From Clostridiaceae bacterium (lineage in GTDB: Bacteria; Bacillota; Clostridia; Saccharofermentanales; UBA5734), in contig JAAYKS010000245.1 of assembly GCA_012522285.1 (NCBI GenBank), positions 1 to 7,137 of the forward strand: 7,137 nucleotides of DNA, read 5' to 3'. The position numbers were made by a program, and so were the translations under genes. Below are positions 1 to 5,778 of this stretch, in pieces; the stretch's first letter is position 1, and each line of letters opens with the position of its first letter. The notes beneath the pieces were generated by a model. That model was not told the origin of the DNA. It saw only the letters and a list, made by a program, of their open reading frames with translations, and searched no databases.

Positions 1-75
1 ATCCAGTTGTTCAACGAACAAATCGGAGGAGGCAACAACACGGACTTCTGCTCCGCACCGGTTGTGCTTCCCTTG
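1..75 (+). repeat. Module-end repeat, copy 1 (in surface protein)
   Basis: The encoded segment starts IQLFNEQ and continues through TDFCSAPV. It matches the segment at 1015-1089 (IKLFNEQ then TDYCSAPV). The DNA has diverged, so this is an old protein-module duplication and not a recent one. It implies that another whole copy of the YYGKL/LFNEQ module lies just before the window. Confidence 0.8.
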
Positions 76-2481
76 ACGGTGGTTACCCCGTCCAATGAAT
101 TGAAAACGGGTGGTAACCTGAGTGGGTCTGAGGTGTATTTCGGAGAATACAACAATGCACCGATCCATTGGAACGTCGTGGCAAAGGATGCGACGACCGC
201 CACCTTGTGGGCGACGAACGCCGGCATCGCGAACAGGATTTATCACGTCGGCGGGCATGCAAATTGGAGCGGTTCGGATGTTTGCATGTGGCTCAATGGA
301 ACAGGAACCTATACCAGCAGTGGATTTTTACCGCAAGCGTTTGCTACCGCGGAACAAGCTGCAATACCTGCTTACGGGACGACCGAGATTGCCAATTCAT
401 GCCTGTATCTGGGCAGACCAATCAACAACTTAAGGATTGACATCAGTCAGAAGGTCGTTCTGCCCTCCATTGCGGAAATAGGGGACAGCTTAGGTGCTGG
501 AACCTGGTATGTGGAACAAAGCGCGCGCGCTTTGGGCAGTTACTGGTGGTTGCGTTCCCCTGGCTTTGACGGATATGCGGCAAATGTCTCTTCTACTGGC
601 ATCGTCTATCCAAGCGGACAGCTTGTGTACTACGTCGAGTATGCGATTCGCCCGGCCATCAAGCTGGATCTGGCATCGGTGTTCTTGCTGTCATCTGCCG
701 TTGCTGGCAAGTCCTCGACCCTAGGTGCGCTCACGGATCTATCAACTCTTTCCGGCGCAGTGAAATTGACATTGCCGGACAGCGATGAGAACAACGTACA
801 TCTGGATCCGGTTGCGCGTCTGAACGAAACCACCTTGCAGCCCGGCGATGACGTGAACGTGTCGTTCAGTGGTGCGAAAGCCGGAGCGGGGAAGTATGTC
901 TCATGCGTGATTACAGAAAGTGACGACAAGGTTTTGTACTACGGCAAACTGTCCCAGGCGGCAAGTGGTACAGCCATCATCACCGTCCCCGCGCTGGCGG
1001 ACGGCATTTATAAAATCAAGCTGTTCAACGAGCAGTGCAACGAGGATTATCACACCGATTATTGCAGTGCGCCCGTCGAGGTCCTCATGGGGGTCAATGT
1101 CACAGTCCCGGCGCTTTCCGCCGGCAGTGTGACCCGTACCAGTGACACGGCTGCCACCATCGGCTTTACCTCCAGTGTGGAAGGGACCGCCTACTACCAT
1201 GTGGTGAACCGTGGAGAGGCCGCACCGGACAAGGCCTCCGTCGCAGACATCGGCATCTCTCTCGGCATCGTCAGCGGCACAGTAACGAATAAGGCCGTCA
1301 CGTTGACCGCGGGCGCAAAAGACATCTATGTCGTGGTCGAGAATGCGGAAGGGATCGTCAGCGATCCGCTCAGGATTGTGGCAGCGGCTTATGTCTCTCC
1401 CACATATACCATCAGCGTGGATCCGACCGCAATCACCTTTACAGGGGCGGCGGTCGGGTATGACAACACCGCGATGGCACAGACATTCACCATCACCAGC
1501 ACAGGTTCCGCAACTGTCACCGGCATGCAAGCCTCCCTAGCCGGGAGCGACTTTGAAATCTGCGAAACGCTGCCGAGTTCCAACCTTTCGCCGGGAGACA
1601 GCGCTACGCTAAGCGTGCGCCCGATCGCAGGGCTTGCCGTCGGAACGCATACGGATACCCTGAGCATCACGGGCAATGACGGCATTTCGCAATCGGTCAC
1701 GCTGTCATTTCTCGTCAGCGCGGCAATACCTGTATCCTTTGCGATCCATGCTTCGGCGGGCACCGGCGGCAGCATCGACCCGAGTGGAGCGGTATCTGTT
1801 AACGAAGGGGTAAGCCGAACATTTACCATCACACCCGACGCCAACTATGCCATTACGGGTGTGACTGTCGACGGAATCGATCAGGGAGCGATCTCCTCCT
1901 ACACGTTCGCCAACGTAACGGCCGAACATACCATTCACGCAACCTTCCAGTTAACAAGCGACGATGACCCGGTATATATCCAGCGCACGCTGACCGACAG
2001 CGCAACAGGTATTACCGTATCCGGCATGATCCGGGAAGACGCACTCCTCTCAGTCAATGAGATGACCCTTGGAAATGATGCTGCTTGCGAAGCGATCCGG
2101 CAGCGGATGGATGACGACGATTCTATCCTCCTGCTGGGCAAGGACATATCATTGTCGCAGGGCTTTATCGGCACACTGACCATTTCCATGCCGGTGGGCG
2201 CACAGTACAACGGCCAGACCGTGACGATCCTGCACTGTGCAGGTGGTACGTTGGAAACGTACACGGCAGTCGTTCAGGACGGCAAGGCGACGTTTAGCGT
2301 GCAGTCGAGTTTGTCCCCGTTTGCGGTGTTTGTGGTGAATGACGCGGAAGAGGTTCCCGATACCGGCGAAAGCAGCACGGCAGGGTATACCTGGCTTTTA
2401 TGTGGGATTGCATTTACGGGTATCGGTTTCCTGATCTTGCGGATGACATCCGGTAAACGGAGAAAGGGTTACAGGCAATGA
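1..2481 (+). CDS. Cell-surface multidomain protein with DUF6273-like and Ig-like domains and a sortase-type C-terminus (5' partial)
   Basis: The frame is open from base 1, so the true start and any signal peptide lie before the window; a TTG at base 7 is only an internal codon. Residues here are counted from base 1 (826 in total). Residues 1-25 end an Ig-like module. Residues about 45-228 resemble DUF6273 (FGEY near the start, WWLRSPG at 182-188, IRPAIKLDL at 215-223). Residues about 253-363 are a second copy of the Ig-like module, with YYGKL and LFNEQ motifs. Residues 364-462 are fibronectin-like, 470-575 an Ig-like/ASH-type fold, 576-651 a Bacterial-repeat domain (GTGGSIDPSG, VTVDG), and 659-782 a beta-rich domain common before such anchors. 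The end has VPDTG (785-789), a hydrophobic helix (about 795-815) and a basic KRRK tail. Family knowledge suggests sortase anchoring to the wall with the domains outside the cell. Ligand and role are unknown. Anchoring is inferred, because VPDTG departs from LPXTG. Confidence 0.85.
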   Translation: MQLFNEQIGGGNNTDFCSAPVVLPLTVVTPSNELKTGGNLSGSEVYFGEYNNAPIHWNVVAKDATTATLWATNAGIANRIYHVGGHANWSGSDVCMWLNGTGTYTSSGFLPQAFATAEQAAIPAYGTTEIANSCLYLGRPINNLRIDISQKVVLPSIAEIGDSLGAGTWYVEQSARALGSYWWLRSPGFDGYAANVSSTGIVYPSGQLVYYVEYAIRPAIKLDLASVFLLSSAVAGKSSTLGALTDLSTLSGAVKLTLPDSDENNVHLDPVARLNETTLQPGDDVNVSFSGAKAGAGKYVSCVITESDDKVLYYGKLSQAASGTAIITVPALADGIYKIKLFNEQCNEDYHTDYCSAPVEVLMGVNVTVPALSAGSVTRTSDTAATIGFTSSVEGTAYYHVVNRGEAAPDKASVADIGISLGIVSGTVTNKAVTLTAGAKDIYVVVENAEGIVSDPLRIVAAAYVSPTYTISVDPTAITFTGAAVGYDNTAMAQTFTITSTGSATVTGMQASLAGSDFEICETLPSSNLSPGDSATLSVRPIAGLAVGTHTDTLSITGNDGISQSVTLSFLVSAAIPVSFAIHASAGTGGSIDPSGAVSVNEGVSRTFTITPDANYAITGVTVDGIDQGAISSYTFANVTAEHTIHATFQLTSDDDPVYIQRTLTDSATGITVSGMIREDALLSVNEMTLGNDAACEAIRQRMDDDDSILLLGKDISLSQGFIGTLTISMPVGAQYNGQTVTILHCAGGTLETYTAVVQDGKATFSVQSSLSPFAVFVVNDAEEVPDTGESSTAGYTWLLCGIAFTGIGFLILRMTSGKRRKGYRQ
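1015..1089 (+). repeat. Module-end repeat, copy 2 (in surface protein)
   Basis: Second copy of the segment at 1-75, here at the end of a complete Ig-like module that begins near base 757. Both copies have a Cys in TD(F/Y)CSAPV. The two copies flank the DUF6273-like domain, so the protein is built as module, DUF6273, module. Confidence 0.8.
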
Positions 2482-2633
2482 GGCAGGGGAGAGGAAAGCG
2501 CATAAAAGTGGATCGCTGTTCTATTCCGATATCTTCAATATTTGAGAACGTCGAGTCAACTCATACCATATTTGTGATCGCTTCATATTCACGCTTGACG
2601 TTAATGACGCATGACGTTATTATCAAGTCGTGA
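2478..2633 (+). CDS. Possible 51-codon ORF bridging the surface protein and HigB (doubtful)
   Basis: The ATG at 2478 overlaps the surface-protein stop as ATGA (2478-2481). The frame stays open for 51 codons, then stops with a TGA at 2631-2633 that overlaps the HigB GTG start as GTGA (2630-2633). A purine-rich AAAGGG (2463-2468) lies 9 bases before the ATG and could serve as a ribosome binding site. The predicted peptide starts MRQGRGKRIKVDR, has a short hydrophobic stretch (HTIFVIASY) and matches no family I recognise. It is rich in Ile and Ser, as expected of translated AT-rich spacer, and it runs through the HigB promoter and inverted repeat. It may be a coupling ORF or a chance open frame; chance is more likely. 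Confidence 0.2.
   Translation: MRQGRGKRIKVDRCSIPISSIFENVESTHTIFVIASYSRLTLMTHDVIIKS
2595..2623 (+). promoter_or_regulatory. Sigma-A-like promoter of higBA
   Basis: TTGACG (2595-2600) matches the -35 consensus at 5 of 6 bases. TATTAT (2618-2623) matches the -10 at 5 of 6. The spacer is exactly 17 bases. The predicted transcription start, about 7 bases after the -10, falls at or beside the HigB GTG at 2630, so the message would have almost no leader. The surrounding DNA is AT-rich. Confidence 0.6.
2602..2622 (+). promoter_or_regulatory. Inverted repeat over the -10, candidate HigA operator
   Basis: TAATGACG (2602-2609) and CGTTATTA (2615-2622) are inverted copies matching at 7 of 8 positions, separated by CATGA. 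The repeat fills the spacer and most of the -10 box. HigA-type antitoxins usually bind such palindromes and repress their own operon, so this is the natural operator candidate. Binding is inferred from position and symmetry. Confidence 0.5.
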
Positions 2634-2908
2634 TACGTTCCTTCGCAGACCGAAACACGGAAAAGCTTGCCAGGTTGGAGAGTGTTGTAAAGTTCCGCCC
2701 ATTTGAACGGATCGCCTTGCGTAAGTTGGTACAACTGGACGTTGCTGAGAGATTGAGTGATCTCAGAATACCTCCCGGTAATCGACTTGAGCGGCTCAAA
2801 GGTGATAGAGCCGGTCAATATTCCATTCGCATCAATGATCAATATAGAATCTGCTTCACATGGTCTGCGAAAGGTCCGGAAAACGTTGAGATTTGTGACT
2901 ATCATTAA
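2630..2908 (+). CDS. higB: HigB-type toxin, RelE/ParE superfamily mRNA interferase
   Basis: The 92-residue product matches the HigB family in length and pattern: N-terminal (M)IRSFADR, PPGNRLE, LKGDRAGQ, SIRINDQYRICF and the C-terminal DYH. Family knowledge: HigB binds the ribosome and cuts mRNA in the A site, halting growth unless HigA neutralises it. Against the numbering of Proteus vulgaris HigB, Lys57, Arg73, Asp90, Tyr91 and His92 are kept, while His54 is Glu54. The GTG start is well supported: an in-frame stop lies at 2612-2614 with no other start codon between, and the conserved IRSF begins at codon 2. No Shine-Dalgarno sequence precedes it. It lies 12 bases before higA, in toxin-first order. 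Confidence 0.93.
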   Translation: MIRSFADRNTEKLARLESVVKFRPFERIALRKLVQLDVAERLSDLRIPPGNRLERLKGDRAGQYSIRINDQYRICFTWSAKGPENVEICDYH

Positions 2909-2920
2909 GAAGAGGCGATT

Positions 2921-3232
2921 ATGAGCAATAATGAGCAAACATTAATACACCCTGTGCCCCCGGGTGAGCTGCTGTACGAAGAATTTCTGCTACCGCTCGG
3001 GATCACCAAATATCGTCTGGCAAAGGAAATCGGAGTTCCCGCCCAGAGAATCGGTGAAATTGTGGCAGGGAGGCGTTCTATTACGGCAGACACGGATCTT
3101 CGGTTGTGCAGGTATTTTGGACTGTCTGCGGGATATTGGTTGCGTGTACAGAACAAATTTGATACCGAAATTACGTACCGTAAAATTGCACACCAGCTCG
3201 ATGAGATCACACCGTTGAAGCGTGTCATCTAG
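2921..3232 (+). CDS. higA: HigA-type antitoxin, XRE-family helix-turn-helix protein
   Basis: The 103-residue product has the HigA pattern: PPGELLYEEFLLPLGIT near residues 13-29, a helix-turn-helix at about 28-50 (YRLAKEIGVP, RIGEIVAGRR), then SITADTDLRL, RYFGLSAGYWL and an ending near YRKI. HigA binds and inhibits HigB, and the HTH normally binds the operon promoter. The ATG at 2921 is preceded by AAGAGG (2910-2915) at 5 bases, a much better ribosome binding site than HigB has. That fits the need for excess antitoxin. It is co-transcribed with higB and convergent with the regulator gene downstream (26-base gap, with no terminator hairpin that I can see). Confidence 0.93.
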   Translation: MSNNEQTLIHPVPPGELLYEEFLLPLGITKYRLAKEIGVPAQRIGEIVAGRRSITADTDLRLCRYFGLSAGYWLRVQNKFDTEITYRKIAHQLDEITPLKRVI

Positions 3233-3258
3233 CATCGGAATCGGCTCTACGCAATCCC

Positions 3259-4188
3259 CTATCGAATCGGCAGCCACAACTCCATATAGGTAGCATCCGG
3301 CGCACTGTCATCCGACGAAACGTCGCCCGACGAGTCGCCGTAGTAGAGTTCGGGGGCAAACGCGTCCTGTGTCAGGTTGTGTTTCTGGAGCCAAAGACCG
3401 CTGTACCGGATCGCCTTGTCGAGCGCGACCGTCGTGAGCGCTTCGAAATTTTCGGCCTCAAAGCCGCACACGACATACGTCCGTGCGGGGAGCTCCCAGA
3501 GCCGGAAAGATTCGTTCGCTTCGCCGGCAGCCACTTCGGCTCCGGCAAAGTAAGTGAAGCTGCCGCCGGGCGCGTTTCCCATGTAGGCAACCCCGATTTC
3601 CCGTCCGTGGGGAAGCCGGGGGATCCGGTTCTTCTCCAGATGAAATCTTCTCCACAGTTCACCCGGCACATCGATGCCGGTGGTTTCGCCGACCGGGATC
3701 TGCCCCGGGATGGGGACATAGTCCTCGAGTCCCATGAACAAAGCGGGCTCACGCAGTTCTTTACGGTTCATTTCCAGCACCAGTCCGTCTCTGATCAACG
3801 GAACCCCTTCGTCGATCAGGACATAACCAAGAAGCAGGTCCGGTTTATCGAACTGGTTGAGAGCAACAGGTCGATTCCGGTATTGGGCGGGGGTCATGCC
3901 ATACGCTTCCTTGAACGCTCTCGTAAAAGTCTCGTGGCTTCCGAATCCGAAGTCCAGCGCGATGTCCAGAAGGCGCTTGCGCTTGTCGCCCAGCATCGCG
4001 GAGGCGCCGGCCAGACGGCGCAACTTGATATACTCCCTCACCGGTTTTTTGACAAGGCGGGAGAAAAGCCGCTGGTAGTAGAACACGGATAGAGAGGCCA
4101 TCTCTGCCAGCTGCTCGATGCGAAGATCCTCTCCGATGTGATCTTCCATATAATCCAGTGTTTTTTGGATGGATTCCCAGGCGTGCAT
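3259..4188 (-). CDS. AraC-family transcriptional regulator with GyrI-like effector-binding domain
   Basis: The 309-residue protein starts MHAWESIQKTLDYMEDHIGE. It has an N-terminal two-HTH AraC DNA-binding domain (residues about 5-105; the second HTH holds ALDFGFGSHETFTRAF, then GMTPAQYR). A GyrI-like ligand domain follows (about 136-309; EPALFMG near its start, YMELWLPI at the end). Such proteins sense small, often hydrophobic or cationic molecules and activate target genes; the ligand here is unknown. The frame extends upstream to ATG 4284 and TTG 4290. I chose ATG 4188 because a strong GGAGGTG (4195-4201) lies 6 bases before it and relatives begin with this MHAWE-type sequence. It is divergent from the AspRS gene, so regulation of that promoter or of itself is possible but not shown. 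Confidence 0.92.
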   Translation of the reverse strand: MHAWESIQKTLDYMEDHIGEDLRIEQLAEMASLSVFYYQRLFSRLVKKPVREYIKLRRLAGASAMLGDKRKRLLDIALDFGFGSHETFTRAFKEAYGMTPAQYRNRPVALNQFDKPDLLLGYVLIDEGVPLIRDGLVLEMNRKELREPALFMGLEDYVPIPGQIPVGETTGIDVPGELWRRFHLEKNRIPRLPHGREIGVAYMGNAPGGSFTYFAGAEVAAGEANESFRLWELPARTYVVCGFEAENFEALTTVALDKAIRYSGLWLQKHNLTQDAFAPELYYGDSSGDVSSDDSAPDATYMELWLPIR

Positions 4189-4194
4189 CTGCGG

Positions 4195-4201
4195 CACCTC
4201 C
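4195..4201 (-). promoter_or_regulatory. Ribosome binding site that fixes the AraC regulator start
   Basis: On the minus strand GGAGGTG is followed by a 6-base spacer (CCGCAG) and ATG at 4188. Neither upstream candidate start (4284, 4290) has a comparable site, so this decides the start. Confidence 0.8.
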
Positions 4202-4284
4202 ACTTTTTCTATAAGGATATCCGACCTGTCAAATGCCCGCTTGATCGTGTCTGCCGTACATCCATCCAAAGTGCGATAGAACAT

Positions 4285-4312
4285 TTGCAAAAGTGAATGG
4301 GTCGTTCATAAT
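4285..4312 (+). promoter_or_regulatory. Candidate promoter of the AspRS gene
   Basis: TTGCAA (4285-4290, 4 of 6 to the -35 consensus) and CATAAT (4307-4312, 5 of 6 to the -10) are separated by 16 bases. Transcription would begin near 4319. That excludes the upstream GTG at 4293 as a start and leaves a leader of about 35 bases, too short for a T-box. No T-box sequence is visible. Confidence 0.4.
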
Positions 4313-4352
4313 GCTAAGAAATAAGGCGTGTGCCAAAGACGGGGGATCGGGT

Positions 4353-5681
4353 ATGGACAGAACGTGGATCGCAGATGTGATCGCAGGCGGGCAGGTCAAA
4401 GTGCAGGGATTTGTGGAGACCGTCCGCGACGGGAAAGCGATGGCTTTTATGGTGGTGCGGGACATCACCGGTGCGTTGCAGATCACTGTGGAGAAGGAGC
4501 GGCATCCGGAACTGTGTGACGACATCGGACGGTTGACCCCCGATTCGGTCGTGACGGTCACGGGCCAGGCGACCGCGAACGAATCGGTCCGGCTGGGTGG
4601 GATCGAGTTGATCCCGGACAGTCTCCGCATCGAAAGCCTTGCGGAGCCGCTGCCCATCTCCCGCAAGGAGATCCCGGCCACGAAAAAGAAGAGCGCGGTC
4701 GAGCGCTCCTCCATCGACCAGCGGATCGATGCCCGCTGGGTCGACCTCAGGACCGAGGAAAACCAGCTGTTGTTCCAGGTGCAGACGGCGCTCGTGCAGG
4801 CGATGCGCACGGCGTTGCTGGATCGACATTTTATCGAAATCCATTCTCCCAAGTTGATCGGCACCGCCAGTGAGAGCGGCGCGGACGTGTTTGAGGTCAA
4901 ATACTTCGACCGCAAGGCCTATCTTGCACAAAGCCCCCAGTTCTATAAGCAAATGGCGATGGCGGGCGGGTTGGAACGGGTGTTCGAAGTGGGACCGGTC
5001 TTTCGCGCGGAAAAATCTTACACCAGCCGGCACACCACCGAGTTTACCGGCTTCGACCTGGAATTCAGCTTTATCGATTCCTACCGCGACGTCATGCGGC
5101 TGGAGGAGGAACTTCTGCGAGCGGGACTCTCGGCGGTGCGCACCGCCTATGGGGACGCTATCCGGGAGCGTTTCGGCGTGGAGGTCATCGTGCCCGAGAC
5201 CCCGTTTCCCACCATTGCGCTGGGCGATCTGTATCAGGCGCTGGAGGAAGAGTTCGGGTACACCGTCGATGCGTCGGAGAAGGGAGACCTGACCACGGAG
5301 GCGGAGCGATTGGGATTTGAATGGTCCAAAAAGCACCACGGACATGAGTTTTTGTTCGTCACGGATTTCTCCGCGGACAAGCGGGCGTTCTACCACATGC
5401 GGGACGAGCAGGGTGTGCCGCAGGGATACGATCTGATTTGGCGGGGCGTGGAGATCACGACCGGCGCTCAGCGCGAACACCGTTATGAGGTGCTCAAGGC
5501 CCAGGCAGAGGGCAAGGGGTTGGCGGACGACGTCCGGTTCTACCTCGACTTCTTCCGGTACGGATGCCCGCCCCACGGGGGCTTCGGACTGGGGGTTGAC
5601 CGGCTGACGATGCTGCTGCTCGGGCTGCCGATCAAGGAGGCGATGTTCCTGTTCCGCGGCCCGAACCGGCTTACGCCTTAG
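4353..5681 (+). CDS. aspS: Aspartyl-tRNA synthetase, archaeal/eukaryotic type (probable aspartate--tRNA(Asn) ligase)
   Basis: This class IIb synthetase charges tRNA-Asp and/or tRNA-Asn with aspartate in the cytosol. From ATG 4353 it has 442 residues, near the usual length of the archaeal type and far short of the roughly 590-residue bacterial enzyme, which has a GAD insertion. An OB-fold anticodon domain spans about 13-95. Motif 1 is FIEIHSPKLI (160-169), the flipping loop TASESGADVF (171-180), motif 2 holds VFRAEKSYTSRHTTEFTGFD (216-235), RGVEITTGAQREHR is at 364-377, and motif 3 holds GGFGLGVDRL (409-418). Clostridial relatives are a second AspRS that makes Asp-tRNA(Asn) for GatCAB; that role is inferred here. 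A frame from GTG 4293 adds 20 residues but has no ribosome binding site and starts before the predicted transcript. A weak GGGGGAT (4341-4347) precedes ATG 4353. Confidence 0.95.
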   Translation: MDRTWIADVIAGGQVKVQGFVETVRDGKAMAFMVVRDITGALQITVEKERHPELCDDIGRLTPDSVVTVTGQATANESVRLGGIELIPDSLRIESLAEPLPISRKEIPATKKKSAVERSSIDQRIDARWVDLRTEENQLLFQVQTALVQAMRTALLDRHFIEIHSPKLIGTASESGADVFEVKYFDRKAYLAQSPQFYKQMAMAGGLERVFEVGPVFRAEKSYTSRHTTEFTGFDLEFSFIDSYRDVMRLEEELLRAGLSAVRTAYGDAIRERFGVEVIVPETPFPTIALGDLYQALEEEFGYTVDASEKGDLTTEAERLGFEWSKKHHGHEFLFVTDFSADKRAFYHMRDEQGVPQGYDLIWRGVEITTGAQREHRYEVLKAQAEGKGLADDVRFYLDFFRYGCPPHGGFGLGVDRLTMLLLGLPIKEAMFLFRGPNRLTP

Positions 5682-5682
5682 A

Positions 5683-5778
5683 ATGAAAAAGGGGAAACAC
5701 TTACGAGGCCACATGGATCGGATGCGTGAGTCAGGGGTCGCGGCGGTAAAATTCGGGAGGAGACAAGAGAAATCATGA
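5683..5778 (+). CDS. Possible 31-codon leader ORF between AspRS and rmuC (doubtful)
   Basis: The ATG at 5683 comes one base after the AspRS stop. The frame encodes a very basic 31-residue peptide (starts MKKGKHLRGHMDRMR, ends GRRQEKS). Its TGA (5776-5778) overlaps the rmuC ATG (5775-5777) as ATGA. The first ATG has no Shine-Dalgarno sequence; an internal ATG at 5713 has GAGG (5705-5708) 4 bases before it. The rmuC GGAGG lies 14 bases from its own ATG, which is far, so coupled translation through this ORF would make sense. I recognise no family, and a chance frame is quite possible. Confidence 0.2.
   Translation: MKKGKHLRGHMDRMRESGVAAVKFGRRQEKS

Noticed and set aside
901..1530. Minus-strand frame of 209 codons inside the surface-protein gene
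   Set aside because: It is opposite a well-supported plus-strand protein. Its translation is Cys/Asp/Arg/Gly-rich with no domain pattern, typical of an antisense shadow.
2556..2600. Possible terminator or hairpin after the surface-protein gene (GAGTCAACTC, and GTGA...TCAC)
   Set aside because: The arms are only 4 bases and no U-run follows, so no terminator is supported.
3233..3271. Direct repeat ATCGGAATCGGC (3234-3245) and ATCGAATCGGC (3261-3271) as an insertion footprint of higBA
   Set aside because: Both copies are on the same side of higBA, one lies inside the AraC coding end, and there is no matching copy on the left side.
4215..4240. Minus-strand TTGACA with a downstream TATAGA as a promoter for the AraC regulator
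   Set aside because: The two boxes are only 13 bases apart, too short for a normal sigma-A promoter, and transcription would begin within the ribosome binding site.
4313..4352. T-box riboswitch in the AspRS leader
   Set aside because: The predicted leader is only about 35 bases and no T-box consensus or antiterminator pairing is visible.
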